DNA from: an uncultured Collinsella sp.
Lineage (GTDB): Bacteria; Actinomycetota; Coriobacteriia; Coriobacteriales; Coriobacteriaceae
NCBI GenBank assembly: GCA_900757705.1
Contig: CAAEOW010000105.1
Span: forward strand, 1-10,608
DNA: 10,608 bases
Direction of reading: 5' to 3'
Each line of letters begins with the position of its first letter. The stretch's first letter is position 1. Positions 1 through 6,452 of the stretch are shown here, one piece after another. A model generated the notes under the pieces. The model searched no databases, had not been told where the DNA came from, and saw only the letters and a program-made list of their open reading frames with translations. The position numbers and the translations under genes are program-made.

Positions 1-247
1 AGCCATGAGCTCTCCCCATCTTCCAGCACCCAAATCGCATCATTCAGTTGGCTGCGCGAGAGAAGATGAAGCGGGGCTATGCCCCAAAGCAACGGTATAA
101 GGTTCGTTTCATCTGCGTTTTCCGTCGCGAAGCTTAACAGCTATTATGCGAAACCCCCTTGGGGAATGCAAGCGACGAAGCGGGATTGAAACGGGAAAAT
201 CGCTGCTTGCCGGTCGTGAGGTCAATAATCGTTGGCGAGCGGCTATA
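1..247. other. Intergenic or window-edge region, no supported gene
   Basis: About 250 bases downstream of rho hold no gene I can support. There is a short GGGGC-TAT-GCCCC hairpin near 73-85, and a CCCCTTGGGG palindrome near 154-163 whose loop is too short to act as a terminator. One minus-strand frame stays open from about 140 to the left edge (roughly 46 codons). It has no clear start codon or ribosome binding site, and an open stretch of this length is expected by chance. No tRNA arms were found. Confidence 0.5.
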
Positions 248-279
248 CGAAAAGGGCCAGGATCTAAACCCCGGCCCTT
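248..279 (-). terminator. Intrinsic terminator of rho
   Basis: Read on the minus strand, about 40 bases past the rho stop, AAGGGCCGGG pairs with CCTGGCCCTT. This gives a 10-bp stem with one G-T wobble around the 8-base loop GTTTAGAT, followed by a run of four T. In plus coordinates the arms are 252-261 and 270-279. Position, stem strength and T-run fit a Rho-independent terminator, so the gene for Rho appears to end its own transcript without Rho. Confidence 0.85.
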
Positions 280-318
280 GTGGCATGTCTATGGTTGTTG
301 TCGCGTGCGGCGGACGGC

Positions 319-2874
319 CTAGAACGTCTGCTCGTAATCGCTGTGCTTCTTTGCCGAACGCACCAGGAACTCCTGGTTGGTATTGGTGCCCTTGAGGCCC
401 TTGATAAACGATGCGGCCGCGCGCTCGGTATTGTTCATGCCGGCGAGGATACGGCGCAGGCCAAAGACAAACGGACGCATCTGCTCGTCGACCAGCAAGT
501 CCTCATTGCGCGTGCCCGAGGCAACGGGATCGATGGCCGGGAAGATGCGGCGGTCGGCCAGGTCTCGGTCGAGCTTGAGCTCCATGTTGCCGGTACCCTT
601 GAACTCCTCAAAGATGACCTCGTCCATCTTGGAGCCGGTATCGATGAGGGCGGACGCCAAGATGGTAAGCGAGCCGCCGTTCTCGATGTTGCGGGCAGCG
701 CCCAAGAAACGCTTGGGCGGATACAGAGCCGCCGAATCGACGCCGCCCGACAGGATACGGCCCGAGGCGGGAGCGGCCAGGTTGTAGGCGCGAGCAAGGC
801 GCGTGATGGAGTCGAGCACCACCACGACATCACCGCCCAGCTCCACGATTCGTTTGGCACGCTCGATCACGAGCTCTGCCACGCGAGTATGGTTATCGGC
901 AGGCATATCGAAGGTCGAGGCCACGACCTCGCCCTTGATGGAGCGCTGCATGTCAGTGACCTCTTCGGGGCGCTCGTCGACGAGCAGGCAGATGAGGTGC
1001 ACCTCGGGGTTGTTGATGGAGATGGACTGGCAGATCTTCTTGAGGATCGTGGTCTTGCCGGCTTTTGGCGGAGACACGATCAAGCCGCGCTGGCCCTTGC
1101 CGATCGGCGACACGATGTCGATGGCGCGACCGGTGATGGAATCCTTGCCGTGCTCCATGCGCAGCGGCTCATTGGGATAGACCGGGGTAAGGTCGCCGAA
1201 CTTGGGGCGATTGCGGATCTGCTCGGGATCCATGCCGTTAACGGTCGTGATCTTGGCGAGGCCGGCGCGCTTGTCGCCGCCACGCGAGGGGCGCAGCGAG
1301 CCCTCGATGACGTCGCCCGTGCGCAGGCGCGCGGAGCGGATGAGGTAGGCGGGCACGAAGGCGTCGTCGTTGGACTTCATGTAGCCATGGGCATGGATGA
1401 TGCCGGAGCTGTCCGGGCGAATCTGCAGGATGCCCTTGATGTCGCGGAAGCCCTCGGCCTTCGCGGCGGTGACGTAGATCTCCTCGACGAGCTCGGCTTT
1501 CTTCTTGCCGGTGGTCTCGATCTCGAACTCCTTGGCCTTCTCGCGAAGTTCGGCGACCTTCATGGCAGCGAGCTCCTCACGCGAAAGCGTGGGCTCGGTG
1601 GGGGCGGCGTTACGCTCCTTGTTGCGCTGTTTGCGATCGCGCTGGCGGTTGCGACGGTCGTTGTTGCGCTCGTCCTTGCGCTCGTTGCGCTCCTCGTTGC
1701 GCTTGTGCTGGCGACGGTTGGGGCGAGCGTTGTCATCGGCCTCAGCGGGCGCGGCGCCATCGGTTGCGGCGGCGTCGGCATTGGCCGCAGCGGCGTCATT
1801 GGCCTCGGCGCCGGAATCGACCTGCGCTTCGACATCAGCCTGCTGCTCGGACGCCTTGGCCTTAGCGGACTTCTTACGACCGCGCTTGGGCTTCTCGGAC
1901 GCAGGCTGTTCGACGTCCTGGGGCTCGGCGGCATCAGTCGATGCATCGGCGGTCGTCTCGGCGGAATCCTCGGACGAACCCTTCTTGGCAGCCTTGGCCT
2001 TGGACGTGCGCTTAGCAGCAGTACGATGGCTGCGACCAGGACGGACGTCGGCGGGCTCGACATCGGCGGGAGCGGCCTCGGAAGTCGTAGCATCCTGGAC
2101 GAGTGCGTCGGCAGCGGTTGCAGACTCGGCGGTCGCCGCAGCATCCCGAGCGGCTGCGGCTGCGGCTGCGGCCTTCTCTGCCTCGACGAAGGCCTTGGGC
2201 TTGCGACCGCGACGGTGCGGGCGCAAAGCCGGATCAACAACGGGAACTTCGCTGGCCTCGACAGGCGCAGCGGGCTCAGCAGGCGATGCGCCCTCCCCTG
2301 CCGCGGAACGAACCGAAGCCTCGGTGAGCTCGGGGGTTACCTGTTCAGCAACCTGCTCGGCCTTAGCAGCCGTGCGACGGCGTGTGCGCGGTGCCGGCTT
2401 CTCGGTCGGCTGGTCGGCGGCAGGCGTCTCGGGCACAGACGGAGCTGCGAGCTCGGTCAGAGCCGCGGCCTCGCGCTCGGCAGCACGACGGCGGGCGCGC
2501 ACCACCTGAGCCTCGCTAATCTGCGCCAACGCACGTGCCTGTGCGACCTCATCGGAAATCGGCGCCGAGGAGTCAGCTGCAACGGTGCGCTTGGCGCGCG
2601 TCGTGCGCGTGGTACGGCGCTTGGGCTTGGTGACCTCCTCGCCGTCAGCGGCAGGCCTGGTCGTGCGGCGCGTACGCTTGGGCTTTGCCGGAGCAGCCTC
2701 CTCACCAGTTGCAGGCACGGCCTTCTCAGCCGCTGCAGGCGTAGGCGTCGAAGCAGCCTTAGGCGTCTCGGGAGCCGAGGCTTGCGCGGGCGCCGCGACC
2801 TGGTCCGACGCAACCGGTGCAGCGGGAGCGGCTTGCGTCGTCGTTATTTCGTTTTCTTGCTGTTGATCAGACAC
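319..2874 (-). CDS. rho: Transcription termination factor Rho, with a long low-complexity N-terminal extension
   Basis: An RNA-dependent hexameric ATPase that translocates along nascent RNA and releases it from RNA polymerase. The 851 residues divide into: a low-complexity Ala/Glu/Pro/Lys/Arg-rich extension (about 1-430) ending in a very basic Arg/Asn-rich stretch (384-422); a helical Rho N-terminal domain (about 431-470); a cold-shock-like RNA-binding domain (about 478-555); and the RecA-like motor (about 560-851). The motor carries Walker A SPPKAGKTT (601-609), VDERPEEVT (632-640), Walker B ending at D688, the Q-loop LSGGVDS (708-714), the R-loop with K759, and an arginine-finger candidate at R770. 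Classical Rho is about 420 residues; long extensions are known in Actinobacteria and some Bacteroidetes. The start is GTG, because a stop codon lies in frame 12 bases upstream and no ATG follows nearby. SD-like GAAAG lies about 13 bases upstream, which is weak. Identity is certain; the role of the extension is not. Confidence 0.98.
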   Translation of the reverse strand: MSDQQQENEITTTQAAPAAPVASDQVAAPAQASAPETPKAASTPTPAAAEKAVPATGEEAAPAKPKRTRRTTRPAADGEEVTKPKRRTTRTTRAKRTVAADSSAPISDEVAQARALAQISEAQVVRARRRAAEREAAALTELAAPSVPETPAADQPTEKPAPRTRRRTAAKAEQVAEQVTPELTEASVRSAAGEGASPAEPAAPVEASEVPVVDPALRPHRRGRKPKAFVEAEKAAAAAAAARDAAATAESATAADALVQDATTSEAAPADVEPADVRPGRSHRTAAKRTSKAKAAKKGSSEDSAETTADASTDAAEPQDVEQPASEKPKRGRKKSAKAKASEQQADVEAQVDSGAEANDAAAANADAAATDGAAPAEADDNARPNRRQHKRNEERNERKDERNNDRRNRQRDRKQRNKERNAAPTEPTLSREELAAMKVAELREKAKEFEIETTGKKKAELVEEIYVTAAKAEGFRDIKGILQIRPDSSGIIHAHGYMKSNDDAFVPAYLIRSARLRTGDVIEGSLRPSRGGDKRAGLAKITTVNGMDPEQIRNRPKFGDLTPVYPNEPLRMEHGKDSITGRAIDIVSPIGKGQRGLIVSPPKAGKTTILKKICQSISINNPEVHLICLLVDERPEEVTDMQRSIKGEVVASTFDMPADNHTRVAELVIERAKRIVELGGDVVVVLDSITRLARAYNLAAPASGRILSGGVDSAALYPPKRFLGAARNIENGGSLTILASALIDTGSKMDEVIFEEFKGTGNMELKLDRDLADRRIFPAIDPVASGTRNEDLLVDEQMRPFVFGLRRILAGMNNTERAAASFIKGLKGTNTNQEFLVRSAKKHSDYEQTF

Positions 2875-3153
2875 AGTGTTTGCTCAACTTTCTTTTCAAG
2901 CCCTGTGATCACATGCTCCCTGCATAAACCTTCAGGGCGGCTAAACAGTCTAGTTCCGTTCAAAACGACGGACATCATTGATCTGTATCGAGATGATTGC
3001 GTCAACTACGCAGCGTTAGTGTAACACAACCGCCGCCACCTGCAACTTAGTCATTGGACGTTCTTAAACGCCCAGTCATCAGGGACACTCCTCCTCAAAA
3101 GCGCCTTGAAATGTCGCGCCAGAGGAGTGAAGCCGTGGCACCCGGAATAGCCG
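2875..3153 (-). promoter_or_regulatory. rho leader and upstream spacer
   Basis: Non-coding, and AT-richer than the flanking genes. In the presumed 5' leader on the minus strand, GCCCTG (2933-2938) can pair with CAGGGC (2900-2905), or its inner CCCTG with CAGGG at 2918-2922. These two folds exclude each other. A perfect 10-base palindrome TGTGATCACA lies at 2904-2913. Further upstream, an 8-base inverted repeat (CACTCCTC at 3086-3093, GAGGAGTG at 3122-3129) spans a 28-base loop. Leader-dependent autoregulation is known for rho in E. coli, but whether these hairpins matter here is inference. Confidence 0.4.
3018..3045 (-). promoter_or_regulatory. Candidate rho promoter
   Basis: On the minus strand, TTGCAG (3040-3045) is followed after 16 bases by TACACT (3018-3023), preceded by an extended -10 TG (TGTTACACT). 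The -10 box matches 4 of 6 consensus positions and the -35 box only 3 of 6. It would place the transcript start about 140 bases ahead of the GTG, giving a long leader. Another TTGACG lies closer to the gene but has no good -10 box at the right spacing. Confidence 0.35.
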
Positions 3154-3315
3154 CGCCACAAATCGCGCCCATCTACTACGTTTGCACCCGAGCCCCTGAC
3201 CATACCCTTGTTTTTTCAAAAACAACGAGTCTGCTACCTGCGGTTTTAATATCGTACTTTTCGGCATGGTTCGGGATATGCGTCCAAACGTAGGAGATGA
3301 GCCCAATTCGTGGCG
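3154..3315. repeat. Palindromic repeat element E1
   Basis: Outer 30-base inverted arms lie at 3154-3183 and 3286-3315, with 25 of 30 positions matching. The left arm contains GCCCATCTACTACGTTT, 17 bases identical to the arm of element E3 about 6.8 kb away. Inside is a second arm pair, ACCATACC (3199-3206) and GGCATGGT (3263-3270), and a core CTACCTGCGGTTTT (3234-3247). In E3 this core forms a perfect hairpin; here its left half has decayed (AAAACAACGAG). At 162 bp it is almost the same length as E3. I see no coding frame with support, no transposase and no target-site duplication. The right arm overlaps a further small hairpin (GTGGCGG 3310-3316, CCGCCAC 3325-3331). Confidence 0.8.
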
Positions 3316-3387
3316 GACGGTATCCCGCCACCCCTCCGCGAGACAAAAATGATCCATTTTCCTCCGTCCCCAAGGGACAATTTTCAA
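3316..3387. other. Spacer between E1 and E2 with a small hairpin
   Basis: A short non-coding stretch between the two palindromes. GTCCC (3366-3370) pairs with GGGAC (3374-3378) around a 3-base loop, followed by AATTTT on the plus strand. The GTCCCCAAG wording recurs near 9979, suggesting repeated intergenic sequence, but a functional terminator is not clear. Confidence 0.4.
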
Positions 3388-3535
3388 AACTACGCCGGAT
3401 TACGGGGCCAGAATGCTGCAAGCCAACCATGCCCTGCATTTTCTAGAAACAATAAGCCATCTACCTGCGGGTTTAATTTTGCCATTGGCACCATGGTCGC
3501 CAGTTGGCGATTCAGCCCCGTAAACCGGTATAGTT
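3388..3535. repeat. Palindromic repeat element E2, diverged relative of E1 and E3
   Basis: Outer 21-base inverted arms lie at 3388-3408 and 3515-3535 and match at 18 of 21 positions (AACTA-N2-CCGG-N-TTACGGGGC). The interior has ACCATGCC (3426-3433) opposite GGCACCATGGT (3487-3497), and the core CTACCTGCGGGTTT (3461-3474). Core and inner arms are shared with E1 and E3 but the outer arms differ. This looks like a related subfamily, or one in which the outer arms evolved together. No open frame here has a credible start or protein-like composition. Confidence 0.7.
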
Positions 3536-3582
3536 GCGATTTGGTAGCATTTCCCAGCAAACCAAATAGTCTCACCAAACGC

Positions 3583-3617
3583 AAAAAGCCCGACCTCCAT
3601 ATGGGAGATCGGACTTT
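3583..3617 (-). terminator. Intrinsic terminator of argS
   Basis: On the minus strand, 46 bases after the argS stop, AAAGTCCGATCTCC pairs with GGAGGTCGGGCTTT. This makes a 14-bp stem with two G-T pairs and a 5-base loop (plus coordinates 3604-3617 and 3585-3598), followed by a T run. It should separate argS transcription from rho, which starts about 700 bases further on. Confidence 0.9.
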
Positions 3618-3662
3618 CAAGGCTCAGTTAAACCAAACCTGCGCGGTCAAATGACCCGTAGC

Positions 3663-5516
3663 TTACATCTGCTCGGGAGCGGAGACACCAACGAGGGTGA
3701 GCACCAGGGCGAGCGTCACGCGGACGGCGTCGCAAGCGGCCAGACGGGCACGCGAAAGCTCGGGGTCGACGGGACGGCCCTCGCTCGGCAGCACCTGGCA
3801 GGCAGCATAGAAGCTGTGGAAGTCACCAGCGAGTTCCTCGGCAAAGTGCGTCAGACGGAACGGGGCGCGGTCGCGAGCGCAGCTGGCGATCAGGTCGGTG
3901 AGCTCGTTGAGCTTACGCGAAAGGGCGAGCTCGGTCGGGTCGGTCAACAGCGAGTAATCGACGTTCTCACCGATGGCCTTGGCGGCAACGGCCTTCATGC
4001 CCATCTCGTCGGCCTGCTCAGGCGTTACGTCAGCGGCACGGCGCAGGATGGAGCAGACGCGAGCGTGAGCGTACTGCACGTAGTACACCGGGTTGGAGTT
4101 GTCGCGCTTCTTAACGGCCTCGATGTCGAAGTCGACCATCTGGTTGGAGCTCTTGGAGATGAGCGTGTAGCGAGCGGCATCGGAACCGACCTCGTCGACG
4201 AGCTCCTGCAGGGTCACCATGGTGCCCTTGCGCTTGGACATACGGACGGGCTTGCCGTTGCGCAGCAGGTTGACGAGCTGGCCCAGCAGAACCTCAAACT
4301 TTCCGGGATAGCCAAGAGCGTCGCAGACGCAGCGGACGCGCTCGATGTAGCCGTGGTGGTCGGCGCCCCAGATGTCGATGACGTGGTCGACGCGCTGGAA
4401 CTTATCCCAGTGATAGGCAACGTCGGAGGCGAAGTAGGTGTACTCGCCGTCGGACTTGATCAGGACGCGGTCCTTGTCATCGCCCAGGTCGGTGGAGCGG
4501 AACCACAGGGCGCCGTCCTTGGTGTAGAGGTAGCCCATCTTGTCGAGCTTCTCAAAAGCGCGGTCGACGGCGGAGGTGCCGGCGGTCTCGCCCTCGGTGT
4601 CCTTCACGTACAGCGAGCGCTCGGAGTACCAACGATCGAAGTCGCAGTTGACGGCGTGGCAGAGGTCGCGCATGTTATCGACCATCTTTACATAGCCGCG
4701 CTCGCGGAAGCTCTCCATGCGCTCCTGAGGATCGGCGTTGACCCACTTATCGCCGTCGGTGCGCCAGAACTCGGCGGCCTCGTCGATGATGTAGTCGCCG
4801 CCGTAAGAGTCCTTGCCCAAGGTCTCGGCAAAGTTGTCCTGATACGGATGGGTCTCGGGGTGCTCGTCGTTCTCGTCGGCAACAAAGGCGTCACGGTCGG
4901 CGATCAGCAGCTTGTGAGCCTCCTCGATATCAACGCCCTGCTTGGCGATGATGTCGGCAAGCTGCATATAGCGCGTGCTGATGGAGTTGCCGAAGGTGTT
5001 CATCTGAGAGCCGTGGTCATTGATGTAGAACTCACGCTGGATGTCGTAACCGGCGTGGTCCATAACGCGGCAGAGCGAATCGCCCAGCGCGGCCCAGCGG
5101 CCGTGGCCGATGTGCATGGGGCCGACGGGGTTGGCGGAAACGAACTCGACCTGGGTCTTCAGACCACCACCGACGTTGGACTTAGCGAAGTCCATGCCCT
5201 TCTCGCGAGCCTCGCCAAAGATGGCATTCTTGACGGCAACGGAGAGGTAGAAGTTGATGAAACCGGGGCCTGCGATCTCAACCTTCTCGATCGCGGGATC
5301 CTCGGGCATATGGGCAACGATGGCCTCGGCGATCTTGCGCGGGGCGCAGTGGGCCAGCTTGGCGGACTTCAGGGCCATGGTAGAGGTCCACTCGCCATGA
5401 GAAGTGTCAGCCGGTCGCTCGATAGCGCAATCGTCAAGTTCAAATGCGGAAAGGTCGCCGGCCTCCTGGGCCGCAGCAAGCGCAGCGCGTACCAGCTCTT
5501 CAATCTTCTCGGGCAT
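3663..5516 (-). CDS. argS: Arginine--tRNA ligase (arginyl-tRNA synthetase)
   Basis: A cytoplasmic class I aminoacyl-tRNA synthetase that charges tRNA-Arg with arginine using ATP. The 617 residues show the ArgS N-terminal tRNA-binding domain (about 1-95), the Rossmann catalytic core with the HIGH motif at 135-138 (in the context NPVGPMHIGHGRW), a conserved YINDHGSQM stretch near 164-172, the KMSKS-type loop RMSKR at 425-429, and the C-terminal DALR anticodon-binding domain (about 475-617, with YAHARVCSILRR). The reading frame is open back to 5645, but the start is placed at the ATG at 5514-5516. An AAGGAGG ribosome binding site sits just upstream, and MPEKIEELVRAAL matches the usual ArgS beginning. 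Length is normal and no key motif is missing. It lies upstream of rho on the same strand but is separated by a terminator, and is divergent from the CarD-like gene. Confidence 0.97.
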   Translation of the reverse strand: MPEKIEELVRAALAAAQEAGDLSAFELDDCAIERPADTSHGEWTSTMALKSAKLAHCAPRKIAEAIVAHMPEDPAIEKVEIAGPGFINFYLSVAVKNAIFGEAREKGMDFAKSNVGGGLKTQVEFVSANPVGPMHIGHGRWAALGDSLCRVMDHAGYDIQREFYINDHGSQMNTFGNSISTRYMQLADIIAKQGVDIEEAHKLLIADRDAFVADENDEHPETHPYQDNFAETLGKDSYGGDYIIDEAAEFWRTDGDKWVNADPQERMESFRERGYVKMVDNMRDLCHAVNCDFDRWYSERSLYVKDTEGETAGTSAVDRAFEKLDKMGYLYTKDGALWFRSTDLGDDKDRVLIKSDGEYTYFASDVAYHWDKFQRVDHVIDIWGADHHGYIERVRCVCDALGYPGKFEVLLGQLVNLLRNGKPVRMSKRKGTMVTLQELVDEVGSDAARYTLISKSSNQMVDFDIEAVKKRDNSNPVYYVQYAHARVCSILRRAADVTPEQADEMGMKAVAAKAIGENVDYSLLTDPTELALSRKLNELTDLIASCARDRAPFRLTHFAEELAGDFHSFYAACQVLPSEGRPVDPELSRARLAACDAVRVTLALVLTLVGVSAPEQM

Positions 5517-5520
5517 AGAT

Positions 5521-5527
5521 CCTCCTT
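5521..5527 (-). promoter_or_regulatory. Ribosome binding site that fixes the argS start
   Basis: AAGGAGG on the minus strand, four bases before the ATG at 5516. No comparable site precedes the upstream in-frame ATG at 5645, so the 43-residue N-terminal extension in that longer frame is not believed. Confidence 0.85.
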
Positions 5528-5858
5528 GTGTTAAAGCCCCCGAGCTCTTGGTCGCTCGTAGGGCAAAAGCCAGAGTTTGTAGCACTCTATCACAAGCGAC
5601 GGGCACTGTCGCAGGGTAAAGCCAATCGAAATTGCATATGCACAAAATTGACTACAGCTTGTATGGACTCACTCAAAGATGCCGGTCTGCCTGCAGATTA
5701 TGCACGCGTTGAAAATGCATAAAGGTGTGAACGAGCTGTGTCTTTTATCGAATACTCTTACCTATCGGAGTTGTGTGCTTTTCCTGCATAAAGCGAGGAT
5801 TTGCGCACGTCAGCGTGTTATTCTAGACATACGTAAATTCGTATAAGTTGGAGGTAGC
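5528..5858. promoter_or_regulatory. Divergent control region between argS and the CarD-like gene
   Basis: AT-richer spacer that must hold promoters for both genes, though I cannot assign confident -35/-10 pairs. Near argS, a bulged hairpin of about 10 bp (5536-5564; minus strand GCCCTACGAGC with GCTCGGGGGC, 8-base loop) is followed by TTT and then the ribosome binding site. TGCATAA or its complement occurs at 5698-5704, 5716-5722 and 5785-5791, the first two as an inverted pair, and a palindrome TGCATATGCA lies at 5633-5642. No T-box consensus (GGTGGNACCGCG) is present. A strong GGAGG lies at 5850-5854, just ahead of the CarD-like ATG. Confidence 0.45.
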
Positions 5859-6344
5859 ATGTTCTCAATCGGTCAACACGTCATTCATCCGGGTCAGGGA
5901 GTCTGCACCGTCGTCGGTTTTAGGGACGACACGCCGCAGCCCATGTTGTTGCTCGAGGCCAAGCAGGGGCATGCGCAGACGATCCTTATGTACCCCGTGG
6001 CGCAGGCCGACCGTCTGCATGCCGCCATCTCTCAGCAAGATGCCGAGCATCTGCTGAGCCACTATGACGAGCTGGAGTGCGACACCTTTACCGAGCGCAA
6101 CAGCTCGCTTGAAGAGACACACTTTAAGCAGCAGCTCAAGCTGGGCGCGCCCGAGACGGTCCGCGTGGCAAAGACCATGATGCACCGCATTCGCCAGGCC
6201 GAGGAAGCCGATAAAAAGCCCAGCTCCTACTACATGCGCGTACTCAAGGAGGCCAAGCGCCGCTCCATCGAGGAGTTCGCCGTGGCCTTGGGCGTCACCG
6301 AGGAGGACGCCGAAGCTCGCCTAGCCCGAGCCGCCCTCAACTAA
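5859..6344 (+). CDS. CarD/CdnL-family RNA polymerase-binding regulator
   Basis: Family members bind the RNA polymerase beta subunit through an N-terminal Tudor-like domain and modulate open-complex stability, in Mycobacterium notably at rRNA promoters. The 161 residues have the expected start (MFSIGQHVIHPGQGVC, compare the CarD pattern of hydrophobic-GD-V-YP-HG), a beta-rich N-terminal domain to about residue 55, then an all-helical C-terminal domain with the family-like block THFKQQLKLGAPETVRVAKTM (87-107) and SSYYMRVLKEAKR. Length equals that of mycobacterial CarD (162). A ribosome binding site (GGAGG, 4 bases from ATG) supports the start. The protein has no tryptophan: the position of the mycobacterial wedge Trp85 appears to be Leu84, so its effect on promoter melting may differ. 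It ends in a strong hairpin terminator, so it is probably monocistronic. Confidence 0.85.
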   Translation: MFSIGQHVIHPGQGVCTVVGFRDDTPQPMLLLEAKQGHAQTILMYPVAQADRLHAAISQQDAEHLLSHYDELECDTFTERNSSLEETHFKQQLKLGAPETVRVAKTMMHRIRQAEEADKKPSSYYMRVLKEAKRRSIEEFAVALGVTEEDAEARLARAALN

Positions 6345-6356
6345 CCCATCCGCGCC

Positions 6357-6400
6357 AAAAACCACCACAAAGGGAACAGGCACCTTTGTGGTGGTTTTCT
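6357..6400 (+). terminator. Intrinsic terminator of the CarD-like gene (copy 1 of a repeated hairpin)
   Basis: ACCACCACAAAGG (6361-6373) pairs perfectly with CCTTTGTGGTGGT (6383-6395) around a 9-base loop, extended by flanking A and T pairs, then T-rich sequence. It starts about 15 bases after the stop codon. Almost the same 35 bases recur at 7071-7105. Confidence 0.9.
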
Positions 6401-6452
6401 TGTTCTAGTAGTATTCATTCTTATCGATACCCACGAGCACAAGGAGTCTCTT

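Noticed and set aside
1..140. A minus-strand open stretch running to the left edge (includes ALLW-like and DAIWVLEDGE-like residues)
   Set aside because: About 46 codons with no good start codon or ribosome binding site. Chance open frames of this length are common and I recognise no family, though a gene fragment cannot be excluded without the flanking sequence.
181..195. GGATTGAAAC, the typical end of many CRISPR repeats
   Set aside because: Only one copy is present, with no spacer-repeat periodicity and no cas genes nearby.
280..3024. A 914-residue plus-strand reading frame antisense to rho, and a similar 627-residue frame at 3651-5534 antisense to argS
   Set aside because: The opposite strand encodes unmistakable Rho and ArgS. 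Long antisense frames are expected opposite GC-rich genes, and their products are low-complexity with no recognisable family.
3054..3654. Several 66-114 residue frames on both strands in the argS-rho spacer
   Set aside because: They overlap each other and the palindromic elements, lack ribosome binding sites and look like translated repeat sequence.
5517..5640. A T-box riboswitch in the argS leader
   Set aside because: The hallmark GGTGGNACCGCG sequence and specifier stem are absent; only a simple hairpin is seen.
5517..5645. 43-residue N-terminal extension of ArgS
   Set aside because: No ribosome binding site at the upstream ATG. AAGGAGG lies directly before the internal ATG, and the family normally starts there.
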